Shown here: piece after piece, positions 1-10,000 of the stretch
How the letters are laid out: each line of letters begins with the position of its first letter
Numbering within the stretch: position 1 is the first letter of the stretch
Origin: Cochliopodium minus
Taxonomy: Eukaryota; Discosea; Himatismenida; Cochliopodiidae
Length of the DNA stretch: 49,933 nucleotides
Assembly (NCBI GenBank): GCA_024220525.1
Contig: JAMYWO010000048.1
Location: forward strand, 1-49,933
Direction: 5' to 3'
The notes under the pieces: model-generated
Databases searched by the model: none
What the model saw: the letters and a program-made list of their open reading frames with translations, nothing else
Told to the model about the DNA's origin: nothing
Translations under genes and position numbers: made by a program

Positions 1-836
1 CGCACTTGTCCAGATTTTCGATCACTTCAACAGAAGCTCCACTACTAACAGAATCTTTAAGAAGATCTATGACTTGATCCCTTTGAACGAGAAGTAATTT
101 GATTTCCCTATCTATCTTTTCCTTTTGTTCTTGGCTGTATTCAACGTTGATGTCTCCCTTTTCTCCAAAGCAACCCCTTATTTCTTTTTCCACTTCTTTT
201 ATTCTCTCTTCCATGTCTATCTTCCTCATTTTTTTAAGATTAGACTCTGATATTTCTTCGTTTCCATAGCCGTCGAAGAAGTGCATCTTTCTTTTTTGCA
301 TCATTTTGTTTTTAAACATCAACATCTTTATTTCTTCATTATGTATTCCTCTCATTTGAAGATATTTGAACATTTCCTCTAATTCAAAAGAACCCACTAT
401 TTAAATTTTTTTTAGGTGAAAATATTTTTTCTTTTAAATGCAAAATTTTCTTCAAATTAATTCAAATTCGGAAGAATTTACTCATATTCTTAATATATCT
501 GTCCCTTTCTCCCATCTTGTGAGATTGAAATTTTTTATGGTGAGGAAATCTGGGGAACATGTAATTAGGCTGACTGTATCTGTGATCCACTTCAAAATCA
601 TCATCCATATCTTGAGATTCAGAAGAAGTGAATGGATCATCATCAATGCCATATCTGAGATAAGATTTTTTTTTGAAATTTTGCATCCTCTTTTGCATGT
701 TCCAATCATCCTCTTGATCCACCAAATCTTCTTCTTGTTCATTGCTATTCAATTCGATTTCTGTCATCTCCTCTTCTATCTCTTTCCCCGATTCTACCAA
801 TGGATAATTATTGATTATATAGTTTTGATTTGACAT
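1..836 (-). CDS. acidic coiled-coil protein, 5' part, runs off the left edge
   Basis: I do not recognise this gene. It starts at the ATG at 836-834. Exon 1 (836-482) reads an Asp/Glu-rich, low-complexity stretch. An 85-nt intron (481-397) starts GTAAATT and ends TAG. Exon 2 (396 to the edge) stays open to base 1 and encodes a charged, heptad-like helix with segments such as MEERIKEVEKEIRG and KIDREIKLLLVQRDQ. No catalytic motif, signal peptide or membrane segment is seen in the roughly 250 visible residues. The 5' end faces about 690 bp of AT-rich DNA before the pirin gene on the other strand. A plus-strand open frame over the same exon is a shadow: it lacks this acid/base periodicity. The frame and splice sites are seen directly; the coiled coil is inferred. 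Confidence 0.65.
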
Positions 837-1530
837 TCTATCAGATAACTCTTATCTCTTGTCTTCTTTCAAATTATGGCAACCTTTTTGCAATTTTTTT
901 ATTTATTTTAATCTTTATTTTTTTATTTATCAATAAGCCAAGAACTTTCCCAAAATATACATAAATTTTTTTTGGCGCTTTAATTTTCTATCAAAAAAGC
1001 AAAATTTATTAATTTTTTATAAATTTTTTATTTTTTATTTTTTTATTTTTTTTCAAAATATTTATGAATGATGTTAAAACGCTTTCTCAAGAATTTAATA
1101 GCATTTATAAATCGTTGAAGTTGATGTGATTATCCAAAATATCTAAAGTCTTTTTCATTTTTGTTAAGAAATGAAGAAAAAACAAGATATTTACTCAATA
1201 TTTCAATATTTTCACAAAATAATAAGTGGTGAATGTTCTAAACCAGAAAACTGAAAATTTGATTAAAATTAATTCTTTCTTAGTGCTTCAAATTCCTCAT
1301 AATTTTTTTTCTTTGAATCAAAATATGAATTCCAATTTTACAAGAGAGAATGCAAGTAATAGGGAAAATTGGGGATTTTTAAAAATATTTCCGAGTTAAG
1401 GGAACTAAAATAAATAAATAAATTTCATTAAAATCAACAAAAATATCAAAAAAATCATAAAAAATAAAAAAAATTGAAAATTATTCGCTTTCAAAAATTC
1501 TTAATCTTCTTGTATATATTATTGATAACA
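837..1530. other. AT-rich intergenic region, divergent promoters
   Basis: This stretch separates two divergent starts (836 minus and 1531 plus). It is A/T homopolymer-rich with no open frame of note, no tRNA-like fold and no recognisable repeat. It presumably holds the promoters of both genes, but I see no motif I can name. Confidence 0.5.
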
Positions 1531-2578
1531 ATGGAGGAATATAAACAAGGTAAAATACAAAAAAATAAAAAACAATGTATTCAAAAAGTTTTTTTTTCAA
1601 AAAGAGTATATATTGCATAAATCAAGTACTAGAGGAGATACCAAAATAGACTGGTTAGAAAGGTAAAAATATTTGAGAGGAAATAAAAAATAAAATTTTT
1701 TAAAAAAAATTATCTTTCTTTTTTAAACTTCTCCTTTCATTTTTTTTTTTTAAAAAAGCTATCATTCTTTTTCATTTGGATATTTCCATGATCCTAAAAG
1801 ATTACAGTTTGGTGCTTTGAGAGTACTAAACGATGACACAGTGGAATCAGGAATGGTAAAATATTTGTCTAGTGTTGTTTTTTTTAAATTTTTTTTTTTT
1901 CTTCTCATGTTTACTTAGTTTTATTTTTAACAAAATTATTTATTTTTAACAGGGATTTGATAAACACCCTCATAAAAATATGGAAATAGTATCAATACCA
2001 TTGGAAGGGGACTTGGAACATAAAGACGATATGGGAAACATTGCAGTGATAAAAAATGGTGACATTCAAGTAATGTCTGCGGGAACAGGTGTATATCATA
2101 GTGAGTATAACAAAAACAAGGATAAATTGACCAAATTTTTGCAGATTTGGATCATTCCTAATAAGAAAAATGTTGAACCTAGATATGATCAAACAAAAAT
2201 TAAAGTAAAATAAATCAAAAAATTTTAAAAGAAATAAAATAAAAAATGAATCAAATATTAAAATTTTTTTAGAACAAACATAACGATTTGGAGCAAATTC
2301 TATCTCCTAACAAAGATGATGATGGAGTATGGATCCATCAAGATGCCTGGTTTCATTTGGGAACTTTTGACAAAGACTTTGTTGTGCATTACAATCTCAA
2401 AAAGAGCCCTGAAACCCATGGAGTTTATGCTTTCGTTTTGGAAGGTAATTTCATTGTGAATGGAGTGGAATTGAGCAACAGGGATGCTTTGGGAATCACC
2501 AAGATTGATAAATTGCATGTGCAATCAAAGTCCCAAAATTCTAGAATCTTGTTGATCGAAGTACCAATGAATGTTTAA
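1531..2578 (+). CDS. pirin-family cupin (YhaK/quercetinase-like)
   Basis: Five exons: 1531-1549, 1605-1662, 1759-1855, 1953-2204 and 2273-2578, giving 243 aa. The phases close, and the order of conserved blocks follows E. coli YhaK: DWLESYHSFSFGYFHDP, GALRVLNDD, GFDKHPHKNMEI, LEHKDDMGN, MSAGTGVYHSEYN, then the second cupin barrel ending in LLIEVPMNV. The metal ligands expected in the first cupin are visible: HPHKNME (two His) and the later HSE (His, Glu). Known pirins are cytosolic or nuclear metal-binding bicupins; some bacterial members oxidise quercetin, and human pirin is a transcriptional cofactor. The substrate here cannot be told from sequence. The first exon is only 19 nt, so the exact start rests on the splice join that gives MEEYKQE. 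The gene converges on Arp3. Confidence 0.93.
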
Positions 2579-2927
2579 AACAAAAAACTGAAGTTTTAAT
2601 TAAAAATTAATTCATTTTTTCTTCATACTTCAAAAAATTTTTTGTTGTTCCCGTAAAAAGTATTTAATCACTTTTAATAAGACTTGGTGCGAGTAGTCTC
2701 AAAAATATTTACTTTACAAATAATAATATCCTTTAAAATCAATAATTAATTATACTCTTGGAACAAAAAGTTTTCCAGAATTTTTTCTCATTTAACAAAG
2801 AAATGTTCTCCATTATTGTAATTTAGGAGGAGGAGAATAAGTAAAATATTTATAATATTTTTATTGAATTATCAAAATTTTCTTTTTCCAATATTGTATA
2901 ATTGCTATTTTGCTATAGGAAAGATCC
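2579..2927. other. 3'-3' intergenic region
   Basis: About 350 bp between the convergent 3' ends of the pirin and Arp3 genes. It is AT-rich and has several AATAAA-like words usable as polyadenylation signals on either strand. No gene is visible. Confidence 0.5.
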
Positions 2928-4533
2928 TTAAGCCCCAAAGACTGCATTATGTCTGCAAATAGAAGGTCCTAATTCATCGTATTTAGCTTTAGAATGGCAA
3001 ACAGTGTAAAATTCTCCAGTGGAGGAAAGCATAGAACCACCAAACCAAACGGCATATCTTTGCATAAGATGACTGATAACCTTAACATCAACAGGAGTAG
3101 GTTTAATTCTTCCTTCAGAGATTTTTTCAGAAATTTCCATACGTCTATCAACAGCCCTTTTAACATCACGTTGTAATCTACGACCGAAATCCTTGAACAT
3201 GGTGGATCCACCAGATAAAACAATGTTACCATAAAGACCACGACGGGTATCGATAGGGCAGGATTGAATGGTTTGATCAACAACAGTAGGAAGAGGGGTC
3301 AAAAAGTCAGATGAAAATACTTCAGGGTTAAAGAACAATTCAGGAGCAAGAAATCTTTCATAACCGATATCAATTACATATTCTTTTTTGCTCACTGGCT
3401 CAACAAATGTGTGTTGTTTAATAAATTTCGATGGTTCAGAATCATATTTGTTGAATTCTTTCATGAGATCTGGGCAAACATAAGAATATTTTTCTTTACT
3501 CTTTTTTGCAACTTTTTTTCTCAATTGAGGAGGAATGGTAGTTTTTTCACGGTCTAATTGAAGAAGACGAACAAATTCAGTGATATCACGACCTATATTT
3601 AAAAAGAAATGAGATAAACAAAGATATTTTTATATTATTTGTAAAGATGAAGTTGAATATTTTTCTTTTTATCTTTTAATATAAATTATACCTGCAAGTG
3701 GAATGTGTTTAATTGATGAACCAATAACATAACCTTCAGCAACAGGAATTACGTGAGTAACACCATCACCACTATCAATGACGGTACCAGTCAAAGTCTT
3801 TTTTTGAACTTCTTTGGAGGTCCATGAAGCTGCTAATGCGAGAACTGCTTGCACTGCAATATACAATCCAGGTACATTGAAAGTTTCAAACATAATTTCA
3901 GCAGTGAATTCTCTGTTTTCTGGAGCATTGAGTGGAGGCTCAGTCTAAAAAATGGTATTTCAAAAAATATATTAATATTTATGAAATAGGATTTGAATTC
4001 AATTATTAATAGCTGTTCTCGTAAGCAAATATTATTTTTTTTTTTTAAACAGTATAAAAAAAATTTATATATAATTTTTATATTTATATTTCTCTTTTAT
4101 TATTACCAACAAGAAGAAATGATCTTCTGGTTCACATCTTAAATATCTGAAAATACAATGTTCCCAGAACCATTCCATATGGGTCCAATCTTCAACTTGT
4201 CCGTGTTTTACAGGATAGGTGATTTGATAACCTCCAGTTTCTCTTTCCATTGCTTCATCTCCAATCCAAAAGTCTAAATCAGAGATACCTTCTTGTTTTA
4301 CATTAATATCTTGGGTCTTTCCTCCCTTTGTACCGATTGCAGATGGAATGATATATTGTGGTTCAGAATTTCCTGCAAAACCCATTTTTGTGTATCTGTA
4401 AATATTATTTAAAAACAAAAAATAAATATTAAATTTTTTTTAATAACACTATATTTAAAGTAATATACCCTGTTCCATTATCAATTACGACTGCAGGTTG
4501 TCCAGATTTAGGATTATATGCTGTTTTACTCAT
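2928..4533 (-). CDS. arp3: actin-related protein 3 (Arp2/3 complex subunit)
   Basis: Four exons: 4533-4469, 4395-4107, 3944-3692 and 3592-2928, giving 423 aa against about 418 in animals. The start [20 protein letters not shown] leads into the phosphate-1 loop ([15 protein letters not shown]). Later blocks are typical of Arp3 rather than actin: [108 protein letters not shown], and the C-terminal [13 protein letters not shown]...[11 protein letters not shown]. Arp3 pairs with Arp2 to nucleate branched actin filaments at the leading edge and on endosomes. All nucleotide-binding segments look intact. The 5' end is 95 bp from a divergent plus-strand gene, so the two probably share a promoter. Identity is secure. 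Confidence 0.98.
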
Positions 4534-4628
4534 TTAAAAATATGCCAATTGAAAAAGAGAAATATTTTTTTTATTTTTATTATTTATTTAAATATTTTAA
4601 TTATTAAAAAAAAAATTCTTTAATTTAG

Positions 4629-5473
4629 ATGAATACACCTACCCTTCAACATAAAAGAAGCGATTTTGAAGAAGCCAAATTACTGATTGAATCAAGATAT
4701 GTAAATTGGGGATATATTAAAAGAGTTCATGAAGGAATAACATTTTGGATGAATATAATTCATATTACAAAAAATGACTTGGTAGAATATTATACCCGCA
4801 AGATCAAATCTATGGATTTGCAAAAAAGATGCAAGAAATGGTATTGTTTGGGAATAAGTCTCTCAAATTTATTGATCCTCAATGAGAATCTTGAATCCTA
4901 TCTCAAAAAATTGGATCAATTATTTGGAGAATTTGAAAATTTTTCAAAATTGAAAAAAGAAACATCTCATGAAGGAAGAATTCTTCAAATACCAAATATG
5001 GTAAAATTTTCCAAATTAATATTGCATCATAAAGAATATAAACTTAATTGCCCTCATTATACGAAATTAATTTTTGAAATTTATTTTTCACAAAGCCTGG
5101 AGATTTTGATTATCTTCAAATTGTATATAGTCTGATGGATGTTATTAATTTGGTGTATAAAAAAATACTCGAAAAACCAAGTGAGGTCAATAATGCAATT
5201 TATAATTTGATAAAGAAGATAGATCAAAAATTTTTGGTAAATATATTGAAAATAATCACCAAAGATCTTCATAAGCTCCAAGAATCACTCTTAAAAAATA
5301 TGAGCAAAGTTGATTCATTGCTACAACAAATCACAACACCAATAGATCAAGGTCCGATCCGTACTGATGCTTTTGTATCTCTGGCTAAGATCAAAGAGAA
5401 AAAAACACCAGTTCAGAAACTACAAGATAGCGAAAATATGAGAAGATCTATAGCCAAAAATGACTTTAATTAA
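4629..5473 (+). CDS. unknown alpha-helical protein
   Basis: Not recognised. Two exons (4629-5000 and 5096-5473) join through a 95-nt intron with donor GTAAAA and acceptor ACAAAG, giving 249 aa. The protein looks mostly helical, with amphipathic stretches such as LSNLLILNENLESYLKKLDQ and LQIVYSLMDVINLVYKKI, ending in a basic tail rich in Lys and Thr. There is no signal peptide, membrane segment or cysteine cluster. The second half is faintly like the end of a RhoGEF (DH) fold, where a DY.L motif precedes an I..V...I helix, but the defining CR1 and CR3 blocks are not clear, so I do not assign it. If the intron is retained, the first frame continues to 5135. The gene converges on the lysozyme gene, with 115 bp between stops. 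Confidence 0.65.
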
Positions 5474-5588
5474 AAAATAGATAGTATTTTCAATTTTTGA
5501 AAGTTTTTTTTTTCGTTTCGAAAAGCAATAATTTATGAAATAAGAATTCAGATTTAATTTTTTGTTAAAAATCAGTTTTTTATCCTAT

Positions 5589-6830
5589 TTATTTAGCAGG
5601 ATACCAGTTGATATCATAGCTGACACCACATTTAGCTCCAGCATCACTGAATTGTTTCTAAATTTAAGCAAAGAATATTTTAAATTTGAAAAATGAGAAA
5701 ATTATAGAAAAGAAATCACCATAGCTGGACTGGACCAACCTCCAAAAGAGGAGAAATCATCAAAATCAGGTACTCCATCATAATCAGCATACCAAAGAGG
5801 AAGACTGCTTCCTGCAGTGAAACCACCTCCGAAGATAGGTTCCCATTGAGAACGAGAAGAGTAGACACCCAAGTTAACGCTATTTACAGAAGATTATTAT
5901 TTAGCAAATTATCTTTATTATCATACCCATTGTTTTGTCCTGCAGCTACGAGTTCGCTGAAGAAGTTTTGATTGTAAGAGATACTTGAAGACCAGTATTG
6001 TGGCCCTTCAATGTCCAACCAGATTTGCCCATATTGTACTCCATTTTGTCTCAAATAGTTGTACAAATCTTGGAATTGGTTGGTTGCAGATTCACTGCAA
6101 GTTGGGCAAGGGAACTAAAAAGGAATTCTTTTGTATGACAATAAAAAATTTTTATTAGATCAGAAATCTCCGCAGATAAATAATTTATATTTTAATTAAG
6201 GAACACTTACATTTATTTCAAGTTACTGAAATTTTTTTTATACCATGTAAACATCTACGTGGCTCATTCCTCCAGCCCATGCATTTGCAACAGTTGGAAC
6301 TGAAAGTTATTATTAAACGGAATAAGAAAATTTATATTAAAATAATTTTTTATTTACCCACATTGGAATCTTTGGAGTGTTTAAATACTTCTCATAATTT
6401 TGATCAAAAAATTATTTTTTACCAACTTTGATTTATTTTCAATGTTAGTATTAAAATTCTTTTATACGAAACGAGAATATTACCTTGTCCTACGCTATGA
6501 ATTGGGAAATAATGAAAATTCAAATTCTTGATTTAAAGTAATACCTTTCATATCCTCTAAATTTTGTCAAAGAACAATTAAAATAATTTATAAAATTTTA
6601 TATATATATTTTTTTTTACCTAACAATTGTGAATGTCAAATTTTTGGATACGAGGCATGAAAAACCTGTTTGAGTGACATAGGTACTAAGATTTTATTTG
6701 AACAATTAATTTTTTTTTCAAATTTGGAATTTAAAGAAAATTACCTTACATCAACACCGTAAACGGTAGATGGATATTGTGCATAAGCAATTGCTAATAA
6801 TGCAAAAACAATCAAAATAAAAGCTTTCAT
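5589..6830 (-). CDS. secreted GH25 lysozyme
   Basis: Nine exons: 6830-6745, 6685-6620, 6556-6545, 6494-6484, 6369-6358, 6299-6244, 6114-5927, 5879-5720 and 5657-5589, giving 219 aa. A signal peptide (MKAFILIVFALLAIAYA) is followed by the first GH25 acidic site in TVYGVDVS. Later come GYES, NAWAGGMSHVDVYMFPCPTC, the DxE motif in WLDIEGPQYW, and LPLWYADYD. Glycoside hydrolase family 25 cleaves the MurNAc-GlcNAc bond of peptidoglycan; in phagotrophs it acts in phagosomes or outside the cell to digest bacteria. All expected acidic residues are present. Six cysteines remain in the mature protein. Three consecutive exons are only 12, 11 and 12 nt long. They are needed to reach the family consensus between IVRGYES and DSNVGVPTV, and the third could instead start further upstream. 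The 5' end is 190 bp from the divergent helicase gene. Confidence 0.92.
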
Positions 6831-7020
6831 TTCTTTCAATTTTTTTTTTTTTATTTTGAAACTTATTCATTTTAAAATCAGAATACTCGAAGGAAATCTT
6901 GTTCCTCAAGTTTTGTCCTTGACAAATTTTTGACAGCTTCAAATTTCAATTTATTGATTTTTTTTTAGAAGAAAATAATATAATTAGAAATAAAAAAAAA
7001 AAAATTGGCAATAATATTCA

Positions 7021-10000
7021 ATGTCTTGTTTTAGATGCAAACAGCAAGGACATGGGGCGAGTGAATGCAAAAATCAAAAAATAATAACTCCAAATATTTC
7101 ATCTGCCCCAAGAAACCTTCAATTTTTGCAAACAGCATCATTTGCACAACCAAATGCTCAGAAGAAGATAGTCATAGGAAAGAATACTGATTTCAATTCA
7201 GAGAAAATTACCAATAATCATTCCACATCGAATATTATCACAACCAATCCCCTCAATCAAGGTTTATCTTATCAGAATCCCAATTTACAGAAGAAAGGGA
7301 TATTTGTCCCAGCCAATATCATCACAAAAACCACAACACAAATAAATCCACCCAAGATGAATAATTGGAATAATAATAATCAAAAGAATATGCCCACTCC
7401 CCAATTCAATAAAGTTAATACTGTGAATAATAACAATAATGTACAAAATAATAACAATAATAATCTAAATAATAAAAATAATATCTCTCCCCAATCGAAA
7501 TTTTCGAATAATAATTCAAATAACACTTTAAATAACAATAAAAACATTGGTTCTCAAACCAACACAAATATTTCCTCACAATCTAAATCTATTATAACTA
7601 ATCCTTTCCAAAATAACTCACAGGCCAACTCACAAAACAAAAATCAAAACGGTGATAACAACAATTTGAGCAAGTTATCTCCCCAATCGAAGTTTCCAAA
7701 TCAAAACAACAACATTCATTCCACAAATACAGGAAACAACACTATTAAAAATTTTACCAATCCAAATAACAATAATGTTAATAACAACAACAATAACAAT
7801 AACAAAATTAATAACAATAACACAAATTTTAAAAACAACATTAATAATAATAACATTAACACTAATTTTAAAAACTTAAATAATAATAATTTATCTCCCC
7901 TATCAAATATTCCAAATCAAAACAATAATGTTACTAGTCCAAGCAATACCAACAAAAATTTTACTAATTCAAATAATAACAACAATAACAATAAAAATAT
8001 TCATAACATTAATAATAACAATAACACTAATTTTAAAAACAATTTTAACAACAATAACATCAATAGTTCTAAAAATAATAATGTAAATAATCAAAAAGCT
8101 AACACCTATTATCCTCCACTACAAACGAACGCTCCATCTCAAACTACCAGCCAAAACTCGCAAATAAAAAAAGACGAGCAGTTGATCATAATAAGGAGCA
8201 AGTTATCAAACATCAAAATAGAATTAAGTCTTTACGAAATTAACAGGTTCTCTGCGGGGCAATGCTTTTCAAAGCCGCTTCTCGATATTTATAGCCAGTT
8301 CAAGGACTACCAATTTGATGATCAAATAAAGGAATACCATTTCCCCTTTACTAGCTACGATCTCTTTGTCAAGACTTTGAGGAGTGCTGGTGCGTTTATC
8401 ACCGAACTTCCAAAGGGTGTCATTACTCTGTGCAAAATGAAAGCTTTACAAATTGAGCCAAAACCGAGTAAAACAATATTACAGAATAAACAAAAAATTT
8501 TAATTTAAAAAAAAAATTAAAAAAAAAATAGATTAAAAAAAAATTAAAAAAAATAATTTAAATTTTAAAATTAAATTAAATAACATTAACAATGACAATA
8601 AAAATAAAATTAAAATTACTTTTAGTTGACACGTCTGGTATATCTAATTTCTGGGAAAGCATGTATGACTTCCAAAAGGAAGGAGTTTCGTTTATCATAA
8701 GGAGAGGTGGGAAGGGTTTGATAGGTGATGAAATGGGCTTGGGGAAAACTATACAGGCTTTAGGTAAAAAAACACTGAAACTAATTCGAGTTTTAAAAAA
8801 ATTTATTTTCTTTTTTTTTAAACTTTTTGGAAGATTTTTTTTTTTTTAAATTTTTTACTTTGTTTTCTTCGTCATTAAATTTGTTTATCAGTCATTTTTT
8901 TTTTTTTGTTTTTTTGATAAAAAAACCAGCTATTGCGAAATATTACCAGAAAGAATGGCCTCTCTTAGTGATCTGTCCGGCCTCCATGACGAACGTGTGG
9001 GAAAAAGAAATGAGGAACTGGTACCCTAAGGAAATCCGAAAAGAGATCAATGTGGTGACAACCGGTAAAGGAAATTTGGACTCCCTCATCACAATCATGT
9101 CCAGCAAGATGGCAGCTCGCTTCGGCAACCAGTTCAAGACCAAAAACTTCCCCGTGATTCTTCTTGACGAGTCACATGAAATCAAGAATTATGAAGCTGA
9201 GAGAACTAAGGTCATTGTTCCTTTGATTCAAAGAGCCAAAAGGTTTTTTTTTTTTTAATGTTTTGCAATTTTACATTTTTTTATTTTTAATGATCTTTAA
9301 GTACATAATCTTTTCATTCTCCGTAAATACTATTAGTTTAATTCATTATTCTCTAGTTTTTATAAAATAAAATCATTATATAAATTATGAATTTAACATT
9401 TCTTTTGAAAAGAAAAGATATAGCTTCTTTCTTTAAAATTTAAATACTATAAATACAAAGAATTTGGAAATTTTTTTTAAATTAATTTTCAAAATTAAAA
9501 AATTAAATATTATTTTCATTTATAACGCAAATTAAAAAAACTTTTTTTTTAATTATTTAAGTCGTTTATTTATTCTTTTTTTTTAACAATTCATCATATT
9601 TTTTTAGGGCGGTTCTTTTGTCAGGAACCCCAGCTCTGAGTAGACCCAAAGAACTGTTTTCCCAGCTCACTGCAATCGACACCAATTTGTTTCCTGGATT
9701 CAAGTGGTTCGGAGACAGATACTGCGGCCCCCAACTGACTGCGTATGGCTGGAAGTACGAAGGAAGTTGTAACCTCAGAGAACTCAACATCATTTTGCAT
9801 AACTCTGTCATGATACGTCGGTTAAAGGATGATGTTTTGAAGTTTTTGCCCAAAAAAGTTCGCAAAAAAGTTTTTGTCAGAGTAAATTTTTTTAATCCTT
9901 AAAGAAACATATTTATTTATTTTTAACAATTTTGTTTTTTTGAGATTATTTAAGTATTTATTTTGGAGTTTTTACTATCAGTTAAGCTTTTTTATTTCAT

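Noticed and set aside
4629-5473. RhoGEF (DH) domain in the unknown helical protein
   Set aside because: Only a faint likeness to the last conserved block; the earlier blocks are missing.
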